Origin: CAZSTA01 sp964609495 [NCBI: uncultured bacterium]
GTDB taxonomy: Bacteria > CAZSTA01
Direction of reading: 5' to 3'
Assembly (NCBI GenBank): GCA_964609495.1
Contig: CAZSTA010000050.1
Coordinates: 1 to 19,945 of the forward strand
DNA length: 19,945 bases
Shown: piece after piece, positions 7,574 to 14,371 of the stretch
Position numbering within the stretch: position 1 is the first letter of the stretch
Layout: each line of letters opens with the position of its first letter
Translations under genes and position numbers: made by a program
Notes under the pieces: generated by a model
Database searches by the model: none
The model's input: the letters and a program-made list of their open reading frames with translations, nothing else
What the model was told of the DNA's origin: nothing

Positions 7574-8095
7574 ATGAGTATCTTATTTAAAATTCTATTT
7601 ACCTTTGCCAAGATAGGTACCTTTGGTTACGGAGGGGGGCCGTCAATGCTTCCCTTAGTCGAGGAGGATGTCGTCCAAAATCTGAGATGGCTTACCATGG
7701 AGGAGTTCGCTGATGCTATCGCCCTTGGTAATTCCCTCCCTGGGCCAATCATCATTAAAACTGCCGCTTTCGTTGGCTTGAAAATGGCTGGGATACCGGG
7801 GGCGATAATGGGAGTATTAGGAGTGATGACTCCCTCCCTCATCGCTATGCTAGTTCTAGCTTCCTTCTTCCTCAAGTTCAAAGACCTCCCTAAAATTCAG
7901 TCGATATTAAAGGCGGTAAGACCCGTGATAGTAGCTCTCTTAGCCATAGTGACCTACAGTATGTTCTCCAAGTCAGTTAGCTCTTGGGATACCGCTCTCA
8001 TCGCGGTTGCAACTTTCGGGATTCTGTTATTCTCGAATATTCATCCGATCTTCGCGATAATCGCCGCGGCGATTATCGGATATATTTTCTATTAA
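7574..8095 (+). CDS. Short-chain CHR-domain transporter (ChrA half), copy 1
   Basis: A 173-residue, roughly six-segment membrane protein holding a single CHR domain. Signatures: FAKIGTFGYGGGPSMLPL near the N terminus, then GNSLPGP and a conserved IHP turn before the last segment. Canonical ChrA chromate exporters are two CHR domains fused (about 400 residues). Short forms normally work as pairs of opposite topology. This one stands alone before the kinase gene and differs from the other two short copies downstream (GYGGGPS rather than FGGGYA), so it may be the partner of one of them. The ATG is supported by AAGGAG 8 nt upstream. Chromate is the family label; the sugar-gene context makes another anion substrate possible. 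Confidence 0.85.
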   Translation: MSILFKILFTFAKIGTFGYGGGPSMLPLVEEDVVQNLRWLTMEEFADAIALGNSLPGPIIIKTAAFVGLKMAGIPGAIMGVLGVMTPSLIAMLVLASFFLKFKDLPKIQSILKAVRPVIVALLAIVTYSMFSKSVSSWDTALIAVATFGILLFSNIHPIFAIIAAAIIGYIFY

Positions 8096-8121
8096 TATGA
8101 ATCATCTCCGAGGTGAATAAG

Positions 8122-9627
8122 ATGCCGATTCTCCTGGGGATAGATATAGGAACTACTGGAGCGAAGTGTCTGGCTATTAATGAGGAGGGCAAAGTTATAG
8201 CCTCGGCTTATCGAGGTTATAAGTTGATCTTCCCGGGCCGTGATCGAGTTGAGCAGAATCCCGAGGATTGGTGGGAGGCTCTAAAGATGACGATCGGAGA
8301 AGTTCTCCAAACCGAGGGGATCAAAGATGAGATCGTGGGATTAAGCCTGTCCACTCAGGGGGGGACCTCAGTCCTTTTGGATGAGCAGGATAGATCTCTC
8401 GGTAACGCTGTAACTTGGTTAGATCGTCGCAATACGGAGGGATGCGAGAAGCTAGTTGAGGAATATGGAATGGATTTCTTCTATAGGAAAACTGGCTGGA
8501 AGTTAGCGGGTTTTCTCTCCTTGGCTCAACTCCACTGGTTCAAGGAGAATGAAACCGAGTTGCTTACGAAAGCGAGGCATATCGTCTTTGTAAATGATTA
8601 TATTATCCACCGTCTTACTGGTCGATATATAAACGATCCCTCAAACTCAGGCGTAACTATGCTATATAATATTAAGGAGGGAAAATGGGATGAAGAGCTA
8701 TTAGAGATAGTTGGCATATCGGAGGAACAACTATCGAGCGTTCAAGAGTCCGGAACCCCAATCGAAACTTTGACTGAGGAGGCTTCAAAAGAGTTGGGAT
8801 TACCTCAGAAGGTAGAGGTGATCTCAGGGGGACATGATCAATATTGTGCGGCTCTAGGAGTTGGCGCTATCTCGCCTGGCGATATACTCCTATCTTGTGG
8901 CACAGCTTGGGTTATCTTGGGTGTTTACGATAAGTTGATCTTGGATAACGAGAGCCACTTCACCCCGGGGAGGCATATTGTCAAGGATAGATGGGGGATG
9001 TTGTCCTCGATCCTCACCGGAGGAGCGGCTCTCAAGTGGTTCATAGATAATCTGGTGAGGGAGAGCTATAGCAAGTTGGAGAAGGAAGTATCGAAAGTTC
9101 CTCTTGGAGCTAATGATCTTCTCTTCTTACCCCATTTGGAAGGATCGACTGTTCCCACTTGGAGCTCTCAAACTAGAGGGGTTCTCCTGGGATTAGAGTT
9201 ATCCCACAATAAATATGATATAGTGAGGAGTATAATGGAGGGAGTCGGGTTTGAAGTCCTCTGGAATATCGAGGCTATGCGCAAACTGGGGATGAAGATC
9301 GAGAAGCTCAAGCTTATAGGGGGAGCCGCCCAAAGTCCATTGTGGTCTCAGATCATAGCAGATATAACTGGCTTGAGCGTCTCTCTGCCAGAGGTTCATG
9401 AGGCCGCCTGTTTAGGAGCGGCTATCCTCGCGGGAGTAGGAGTTGGGATATTCCCTGATGCGGAAAGCGGACTCCGTAGATTGATGATAGAGGATAAGAC
9501 GATCGATCATAATCTCGATAACAAGGAAAAATATAGATCTCTCTTCGATATATATAAAGAGGCTTTTTACAATCTTCAACCGATCTTCACCAAATTAAAG
9601 AGAAAGGATATGAGAGATATCAAGTGA
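8122..9627 (+). CDS. xylB: FGGY-family carbohydrate kinase, xylulokinase-like
   Basis: A protein of about 501 residues with both FGGY actin-fold halves: phosphate-1 loop GIDIGTTGAK at the N terminus, STQGG, the region SGGHDQYCAALGVGAISPGD with the catalytic-type Asp, GTAWVI, and the C-terminal adenosine motifs GGAAQSPLWSQIIADITG and EAACLGAAILAGVGVG. It phosphorylates a ketopentose or related polyol with ATP. Xylulokinase is the closest recognisable class but FGGY substrates are hard to assign from sequence. A GTG at 8113 could extend it by three codons, but that GTG is inside the Shine-Dalgarno GAGGTGA; the ATG at 8122, 6 nt later, is preferred. Its stop overlaps the GTG of the next CHR gene (GTGA), indicating translational coupling of kinase and transporter. 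Confidence 0.88.
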   Translation: MPILLGIDIGTTGAKCLAINEEGKVIASAYRGYKLIFPGRDRVEQNPEDWWEALKMTIGEVLQTEGIKDEIVGLSLSTQGGTSVLLDEQDRSLGNAVTWLDRRNTEGCEKLVEEYGMDFFYRKTGWKLAGFLSLAQLHWFKENETELLTKARHIVFVNDYIIHRLTGRYINDPSNSGVTMLYNIKEGKWDEELLEIVGISEEQLSSVQESGTPIETLTEEASKELGLPQKVEVISGGHDQYCAALGVGAISPGDILLSCGTAWVILGVYDKLILDNESHFTPGRHIVKDRWGMLSSILTGGAALKWFIDNLVRESYSKLEKEVSKVPLGANDLLFLPHLEGSTVPTWSSQTRGVLLGLELSHNKYDIVRSIMEGVGFEVLWNIEAMRKLGMKIEKLKLIGGAAQSPLWSQIIADITGLSVSLPEVHEAACLGAAILAGVGVGIFPDAESGLRRLMIEDKTIDHNLDNKEKYRSLFDIYKEAFYNLQPIFTKLKRKDMRDIK

Positions 9628-10172
9628 TTAAGAGGCTAGCAAAATTATTCTATATATTCTTCAAAATTGGAGCCTTTACCTTTGGGGGAGGATATGCTAT
9701 GCTTCCTCTAATTCAAAGAGAGATAGTTGAAACTCAGCATTGGTTAGAGGAAGAAGAATTCCTCGATATTATAGCGATAGTCCAAACTATACCGGGAGCA
9801 ATAGCAGTAAATTCATCTGTTTTCATAGGCTATAAACTATCCGGAATTATCGGAGCGATATTCGCCACTCTGGGAGCTATCATACCATCCTTCGTAGTTA
9901 TATTATTAATAGCAACCTTCTTCGCTAATATTCAAGATGCGAAATTGGTTCAAGCGATCTTCAGTGGGATAAGACCTGCGGTAGCTTCTCTTATATTCAT
10001 CGCCGCCTTTAAACTGGGTCGAGTTCTCAATCGGAACCTATTCAATATCCTGATAATATCCTTATCTATCATCGCTATAGCTATCTTGGACATTCATCCC
10101 ATCTTAGTTATCATATCTGCTGGGACCCTAGGTTTGATAAGGAAAATGGGAGGAGAAGAGAGTGATAATTAA
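9624..10172 (+). CDS. Short-chain CHR-domain transporter, copy 2
   Basis: A 182-residue single-CHR membrane protein (IGAFTFGGGYAMLPLI, QTIPGA, SVFIGYKL, DIHPILV). It begins with a GTG that overlaps the kinase stop by 4 nt and ends overlapping the next CHR gene by 11 nt, so copies 2 and 3 are certainly made together. The usual PGP turn is PGA here. In the family such adjacent short genes encode two halves of a heterodimeric transporter. Confidence 0.85.
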   Translation: MIKRLAKLFYIFFKIGAFTFGGGYAMLPLIQREIVETQHWLEEEEFLDIIAIVQTIPGAIAVNSSVFIGYKLSGIIGAIFATLGAIIPSFVVILLIATFFANIQDAKLVQAIFSGIRPAVASLIFIAAFKLGRVLNRNLFNILIISLSIIAIAILDIHPILVIISAGTLGLIRKMGGEESDN

Positions 10173-10686
10173 AGATATATTCCTATCCTTTCTGAAGATA
10201 GGAGCCTTCAGCTTTGGCGGTGGATACGCTATGTTGCCTCTAATCGAAGAGGAGATCATCCACAATCATCACTGGATCGATCCTAGAGAGTTTGTCGATA
10301 TCATCGCCATTTCTCAAATGACTCCTGGGCCTATCGCTATCAATAGCGCAACCTTTGTTGGATATAAAGTTTACAGAGTATTAGGTTCCGCGGCGGGAAC
10401 GATAGGAGTGGTTTTAGTCTCCTTTATTCTCATCTTGCTCGTAGCAAGATTTATATTGAAGTTCAAAGAATCATCCCCTATAATAGAGGGGATATTCTCG
10501 GGGATAAGACCCGCGGTGATCGGTCTAATAGCCTCAGCCGCTATCTCCATAGGCAGAACATCAATTGTAGATCTTAAAAGTATCTTTATCGCTCTAGGAG
10601 TGCTATTATTGTTAGCCAAGACTAAACTCCATCCGATTATGGCGATAGTGATCGCTGGTATCGCTGGAGTTGTTCTTTATTATTAG
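10162..10686 (+). CDS. Short-chain CHR-domain transporter, copy 3
   Basis: A 174-residue single-CHR membrane protein (IGAFSFGGGYAMLPLI, QMTPGPIAINSATFVGYKV, LHPIMAI). The GTG start at 10162 lies inside the end of copy 2 and has a GGAGAAGAG ribosome-binding purine run just upstream. It is more like copy 2 than copy 1, suggesting a local tandem duplication or an established pair. Expected topology is six segments, opposite in orientation to its partner. Confidence 0.85.
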   Translation: MIIKDIFLSFLKIGAFSFGGGYAMLPLIEEEIIHNHHWIDPREFVDIIAISQMTPGPIAINSATFVGYKVYRVLGSAAGTIGVVLVSFILILLVARFILKFKESSPIIEGIFSGIRPAVIGLIASAAISIGRTSIVDLKSIFIALGVLLLLAKTKLHPIMAIVIAGIAGVVLYY

Positions 10687-10707
10687 ACCCTAGCTAAGGA
10701 GCGGAAA

Positions 10708-11706
10708 ATGGAATATTACGAAGAGGTAGATTTGCCCATCTATGAGGGGGAGCTACGAGATTTCCTCCCCGATCATATCTTGGATATGCATATTCATGTC
10801 TGGCTGGAGAATCACATCAAGCCTGACTCAGAGATGAGACCTGAAGAGATCGCTCGGTCGGTCGCTGATAACTATTCCTTTGAGGATGCGTTTAAATCCT
10901 TTGAAACCCTATTTCCAGGGAAGAGGGTCGAGGGTCTATTTATGGGCTTGCCGATACGAGATATAGATTTTGAGATCGCCAACGACTACGTGGCAGAGGG
11001 AATAGAGAAATGGGATATATATGGACACCTGATGCCACCAGTAGAGGCAGGAAAAGAGGAATTAAGGGATAAGATCGAAAGTGGTGGATTCGTGGGATTC
11101 AAGCCATATCGAGATTTTGTATCAGGAAAAGATCGAGAAGAAGTCGGGATATTCGACTTCGTTACCTCCGCTCAACTAGAGATAGCTCAGGAGAAAGGAT
11201 TGATCATAACTTTGCATATCCCTCGCCAGGGTAGATTGGCGGATTCAGATAATATTGAGGAGATAAGCGCTATAGCTCAAGATTACCCCAATGTTAACAT
11301 AATATTAGCTCATATCGGAAGGGCCTATTGTCCCGAGAATATCGGAGAAGGATTGAGACAACTGAAGAAGTTCGATAACATCTTTTATGATCTAGCTATG
11401 GTCAATAATGAAGAGGTTATCGAGATATTGCTCAGAGAAGTTGGACCGGAGAAGGTTATGTTTGGAACGGATCTTCCCGTGGCTCAGGTCAGAGGCAAGA
11501 TGATCTGTATCAATAGTCAAAGGCAATTTGTAACCAGAGAGCCTTATTTCTGGAGCTTGCATAATCCCGAAACTAAGATCAAATGCACCTATTTCGCTTA
11601 TGAGATAGTAAGGGCTTTGAAAAAAGCATCGGAGAGAGTAGGTTTATCTGAAAGGGAAATAGAATTGATATTCTATGGTAATGGAAAGAAGTTATTGGAA
11701 TCTTGA
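10708..11706 (+). CDS. Amidohydrolase-2 family metal-dependent hydrolase
   Basis: A 332-residue TIM-barrel hydrolase of the amidohydrolase-related class (PF04909 type). Metal-site pattern in order: DMHIHVW (His28, His30), possible Lys132 in VGFKPY, TLHIPRQGR (His170), LAHIGRAY (His202), and FGTDLP (Asp255). Relatives act as decarboxylases, lactonases or amidases on small carboxylates; the substrate cannot be told here. It is 21 nt after the CHR pair with a good AAGGAG, so it belongs to the same transcript and may process the compound moved by the CHR proteins or made by the kinase pathway. Lactone or sugar-acid hydrolysis is an inference from context only. Confidence 0.82.
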   Translation: MEYYEEVDLPIYEGELRDFLPDHILDMHIHVWLENHIKPDSEMRPEEIARSVADNYSFEDAFKSFETLFPGKRVEGLFMGLPIRDIDFEIANDYVAEGIEKWDIYGHLMPPVEAGKEELRDKIESGGFVGFKPYRDFVSGKDREEVGIFDFVTSAQLEIAQEKGLIITLHIPRQGRLADSDNIEEISAIAQDYPNVNIILAHIGRAYCPENIGEGLRQLKKFDNIFYDLAMVNNEEVIEILLREVGPEKVMFGTDLPVAQVRGKMICINSQRQFVTREPYFWSLHNPETKIKCTYFAYEIVRALKKASERVGLSEREIELIFYGNGKKLLES

Positions 11707-11745
11707 TTTTGCTTCGATCGGCTGATGGCTGTTTAAAAGGAGCTT

Positions 11746-12342
11746 ATGTTATATCCGTTAAAGCCTCTCAAAGATAAAATCTTATGGCCTATGGTGAGAA
11801 TCTCCCATCAATTAGGTTTATCTCCTAACATCATCACCGGTTTAGGATTGAGCTTTGCCATCCTCAGTGGAATCTCTCTCGCTTACCATAAGCTTTTTAT
11901 AGCCTTGGTGATGTTTGGAGCTAGTATCTTTTGTGATATGTTGGACGGAGCTATAGCCAGGGCTTTCGATCTAGAAACGAGTTTTGGCCTATTTTGGGAT
12001 TCCTTTGCCGATCGAGGAGCAGAATTAGCTATTGTTTTAGGGGCTTTAGCAGGAGGGATAGTTGGCCCATTAGCCGTCTTGGAGATCTTCGGCTCCGCAT
12101 CTCTCCTGGTTATGCGGTTAGTGAGCTACAGAGCTGGCTTCTATAGCGATGGTGCCTACTTTGGTCGAGGGGAGAGGGTAATACTACTATCTATGGGACT
12201 AATTATCCCCTGGAAGACATTTTCTACTGTCTGTTTCGCTTTAGCAGGATTTCTCAGCTTGATCTCTGCATTTCAGATCGGGTCTGGTTTGAAGGATAAA
12301 GATATTCGTTTATTCAGAACTAAAGAAAAGGAGGGTTTTTAA
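11746..12342 (+). CDS. CDP-alcohol phosphatidyltransferase
   Basis: A 198-residue membrane enzyme with the complete CDP-alcohol phosphotransferase signature D-x2-DG-x2-AR-x8-G-x3-D-x3-D: Asp64, Asp67-Gly68, Arg72, Gly81, Asp85, Asp89. Hydrophobic segments surround it as expected for a six-segment fold. The family moves a phosphatidyl-type group from a CDP-linked lipid to an alcohol acceptor such as inositol phosphate, glycerol phosphate or serine. The short length and the DSFADR variant recall inositol-phosphate-type synthases but do not decide the acceptor. An AAAGGAG ribosome-binding site precedes the ATG. A diverged copy of its residues about 124-157 occurs at 15329-15432. It is one base from the flavodoxin gene. 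Confidence 0.9.
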   Translation: MLYPLKPLKDKILWPMVRISHQLGLSPNIITGLGLSFAILSGISLAYHKLFIALVMFGASIFCDMLDGAIARAFDLETSFGLFWDSFADRGAELAIVLGALAGGIVGPLAVLEIFGSASLLVMRLVSYRAGFYSDGAYFGRGERVILLSMGLIIPWKTFSTVCFALAGFLSLISAFQIGSGLKDKDIRLFRTKEKEGF

Positions 12343-12343
12343 G

Positions 12344-12898
12344 ATGGTAATTAGGATCATACTCATTATCTTAGGGGTGTTAGTTATCGCAGTTATCGTG
12401 GGTTTTGCCCTGATGCGCGGATGGGATAAAGAAAAGCCTACTAAGAGAGAGAATCTAAAACCCGAGGGTGATGTTGTTGCCAAGGCACTAATAGTATATC
12501 ACCCCGGAGGATCAGGATATGCTGAGGATGTCGCTCATTGGATCGGAGAGGGATTGCGTTCCAACGGCTGGGAGGTAGATCTCGATCGAGCTAACTCGTC
12601 AACAGTAACTGATCTAACCACTTATAATCTCCTTTGCGTTGGCAGTCCTACCTATGCTGGAAAACCGCGTCCTCCCATAGTCTCCTATCTGGAAAGGGTT
12701 CAAGGATTACAAGGCAAGAAATCAGTCTCCTTCGGTACTGCTGCTGGTGATGCCGAAGCGGCAGATAGGCTGAAGGAGATGCTGGAGGCGAAGGGGAGCG
12801 AAGTGATCAAAGTTCTGAAATTTTTAACCGGCGAGAAGGAGAGTGCTGAGAAGGAGGCTAAGGATTTTGGTAGCGAGCTAGCTAAATCGACGCTTTAA
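12344..12898 (+). CDS. Membrane-anchored flavodoxin-like protein
   Basis: A 184-residue protein with an uncleaved-looking N-terminal membrane helix (about 3-25, IIRIL-type hydrophobic run ending in MRGWDK) and a charged linker, then a flavodoxin fold. The phosphate-binding loop after strand 1 is YHPGGSGYAEDVA, the 50s-type loop VGSPTYAGKPRPP, and the third FMN loop FGTAAGD. It probably binds FMN and shuttles electrons at the membrane. AAGGAGGG lies 8 nt upstream. It is the last gene of the plus-strand operon; no oxidoreductase partner is adjacent. Orientation of the flavin domain by the positive-inside rule: KEKPTKR after the helix suggests a cytoplasmic domain. Confidence 0.85.
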   Translation: MVIRIILIILGVLVIAVIVGFALMRGWDKEKPTKRENLKPEGDVVAKALIVYHPGGSGYAEDVAHWIGEGLRSNGWEVDLDRANSSTVTDLTTYNLLCVGSPTYAGKPRPPIVSYLERVQGLQGKKSVSFGTAAGDAEAADRLKEMLEAKGSEVIKVLKFLTGEKESAEKEAKDFGSELAKSTL

Positions 12899-12956
12899 AA
12901 ATTGATAGCTTAGCATCCTGTCCTGCCTTCGGATATTCCTTATTTTCATATGCATC

Positions 12957-12962
12957 GGAGGA
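12957..12962 (+). promoter_or_regulatory. Orphan Shine-Dalgarno-like GGAGGA
   Basis: A strong ribosome-binding-like hexamer with no start codon at a usable distance; the ridA promoter begins 12 bp later. It may be the remnant of a gene start lost when the ridA promoter segment was joined here. Confidence 0.25.
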
Positions 12963-12973
12963 CTGCAAAATCC

Positions 12974-13002
12974 TTTACAAGAGATAGAATTTATTGTATA
13001 AT
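12974..13002 (+). promoter_or_regulatory. Promoter of the left (broken) ridA copy
   Basis: TTTACA (12974-12979), 17 bp, TATAAT (12997-13002). The ridA ATG is at 13009, exactly where transcription should start, so the transcript would be leaderless. The same promoter, also with its ATG 7 nt after the -10, occurs before the right copy. Confidence 0.75.
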
Positions 13003-13196
13003 AGAAATATGATAAGAAAAAATGTCTCATCAGGTTCTCCGATGGAAAAACCAATCGGCTTCTCTAGGGCGGTAAGGATTGGAAATTTCATTTCTGTTTC
13101 AGGAACGGCCGCAATAGCCCCCGATGGCTCAACCGCACACCCCAATGATGTTTATGGGCAAACAAAGTATTGCTTAGAAATCATTAGAAAAGCGAT
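12974..13196 (+). repeat. Direct repeat, left copy (ridA promoter and 5' half)
   Basis: Aligns without gaps to 15435-15657 (offset 2461). I count 8 mismatches, all in the first 122 bp; the last 101 bp (13096-13196) are identical. It borders the inserted cassette on its left side. Confidence 0.9.
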
Positions 13197-13347
13197 GCCA
13201 GAAGGCAAAGTCGAGATCGAGGCAATGGAAACGGGTATCATCGTGTGGAGCAATGGGATTGGAACGATAGAGGCTATTGATCTGAAGGGCATACCGAAAG
13301 TAACAGGTGGTCGGCTAGCATTCTCAGACCGGGGTTCTTCAGACTAG
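13009..13347 (+). pseudogene. ridA: Left ridA copy: 5' half of ridA fused to an unrelated tail
   Basis: The first 188 bases of this gene (to 13196) match the intact ridA copy at 15470 and encode its N-terminal 62 or so residues (PMEKPIGFSRAVRIGNFISVSG through YCLEIIRKA). After AAAAGCGAT the two copies diverge completely. The frame stays open for about 50 unrelated residues to a TAG at 13345-13347. The tail (beginning MPEGKVEIEAMETG) is not recognised; KVEIEA faintly resembles the last strand of other RidA proteins (VEIEA), so it may be the end of a foreign ridA homologue or chance. The central strands and the catalytic-pocket residues of the second half are missing, so RidA activity is unlikely. 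A TTG at 12994 is inside the promoter and is not the start. Confidence 0.75.
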
Positions 13348-13424
13348 CGAAGAAAATGGGAAACACGAACGCGACAACGCGTCAGGAAATGGCCATCTAT
13401 CAAACTATAGTAGGCCACTAGGCC

Positions 13425-13442
13425 TTTGGCAGTACCGCCAAA
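13425..13442 (+). promoter_or_regulatory. 18-bp operator-like palindrome before the dehydrogenase gene
   Basis: TTTGGC AGTACC GCCAAA: 16 of 18 positions are dyad-symmetric, with a self-complementary GTAC core. It ends just before the GGAGGAGG ribosome-binding site of the dehydrogenase gene at 13461. Size and symmetry fit a dimeric repressor site (GntR- or LacI-like), but no regulator gene is in the cassette. Confidence 0.5.
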
Positions 13443-13460
13443 TATCGGAGGAGGATAGCA

Positions 13461-14354
13461 ATGAAAAAAGTGGGGTTTGTTGGTCTTGGCGATATGGGCA
13501 TAGGAATGGCGAAAAATCTCTTGAAAAACGGGTTTGAGCTAACAGGGTATGATTTAAGGGAAGAACGACTGAAAGAGTTATCCCGATTAGGAGGGAAACC
13601 GGCTGCAAATTGCCGGGAAGTTGCGGAAAGTTCGGAAGCTGTTTTTGTGATGGTGCTCAATGGAAAACAAGTAAAAGAGGTTGTTCTCGGTGAGCAGGGA
13701 TTACTGGAAGGATTAAAACCGAATTCCACAATAATAGTTTCAGCGACTATAAGTCCTTCGGAAGTAAGAGAAGTAGAAAAACCAGTGGTAGAAAAAGGGT
13801 TCAACCTTATTGATACCCCGGTAAGTGGTGGCAAGTCAGGAGCCGAAGAAGGAACACTTACTCTGATGACGGCCGCGAAGAAAGAAGTGTTTGATAACTG
13901 TAAAGATCTTCTGGAAGCCGTAGGTCAGAATATCTATCACGTGGGGGAAGAAATCGGTATGGGCCAGACGGTAAAAGCCGCTCTACAGGCTCTTATAGGG
14001 GCTAGTTTTACAGCCATCTTTGAGTCACTTGTTCTCGGTGTGAAAGCGGGGGTTAAAGCCGAAACGCTGTACGAGGTTTTCAGCGCTAGCGGAGTAGGAA
14101 GCCCGTTGTTTAAGAATGCGGCGAAACTCATTATGGAGAGGAAATTCAAAGGGACAGGAAGTCAGATAACGACCATGTATAAAGATCTTGGAATTTCCAT
14201 GAATATGGCCAAGGAAAACGGGGTAGCTATGTTCACAGCAAGCGCGGCTTATGAATTATTTCAGGCCGGCAAGTCTCTTTTTCCCGATGAAGATAACTGG
14301 TCAATTGTGAAGTTGCTGGAGCAAATCGCAGGAATAGAAGTCAAGAAACAATGA
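13461..14354 (+). CDS. NAD-dependent beta-hydroxyacid dehydrogenase, L-threonate dehydrogenase (LtnD)-like
   Basis: A 297-residue 6-phosphogluconate/3-hydroxyisobutyrate dehydrogenase family enzyme. Nucleotide site GLGDMG (8-13); an Asp at the end of strand 2 (Asp31) favours NAD over NADP. Substrate loop DTPVSGG (118-124). Catalytic Lys172 in GQTVKAALQ, where the common family Asn-Asn is replaced, as I recall for LtnD-type enzymes (TVKxxxQ). It oxidises the hydroxyl next to a small carboxylate; L-threonate or a related sugar acid is a guess, and glyoxylate/hydroxyisobutyrate-type substrates are alternatives. GGAGGAGG supports the ATG. Codon choice (AAA/GAA-rich, more CGG and CCG) looks different from flanking genes, consistent with acquisition together with the isomerase gene it overlaps downstream. 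Confidence 0.85.
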   Translation: MKKVGFVGLGDMGIGMAKNLLKNGFELTGYDLREERLKELSRLGGKPAANCREVAESSEAVFVMVLNGKQVKEVVLGEQGLLEGLKPNSTIIVSATISPSEVREVEKPVVEKGFNLIDTPVSGGKSGAEEGTLTLMTAAKKEVFDNCKDLLEAVGQNIYHVGEEIGMGQTVKAALQALIGASFTAIFESLVLGVKAGVKAETLYEVFSASGVGSPLFKNAAKLIMERKFKGTGSQITTMYKDLGISMNMAKENGVAMFTASAAYELFQAGKSLFPDEDNWSIVKLLEQIAGIEVKKQ

Positions 14355-14371
14355 GCGGAGGTAAAAAAGAA

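Noticed and set aside
7574-10686. A single chrA gene broken by insertion of the kinase gene
   Set aside because: Each CHR gene has its own start, complete domain and stop, and the overlaps are typical of coupled genes.
12994-13008. TTG start extending the left ridA copy upstream by five codons
   Set aside because: These bases are the end of the promoter spacer and the -10 box; the ATG at 13009 matches the homologous N terminus.
13418-13834. Minus-strand open frame of 138 codons opposite the dehydrogenase gene
   Set aside because: Low-complexity Ser/Pro/Phe-rich antisense shadow of a well-supported gene.
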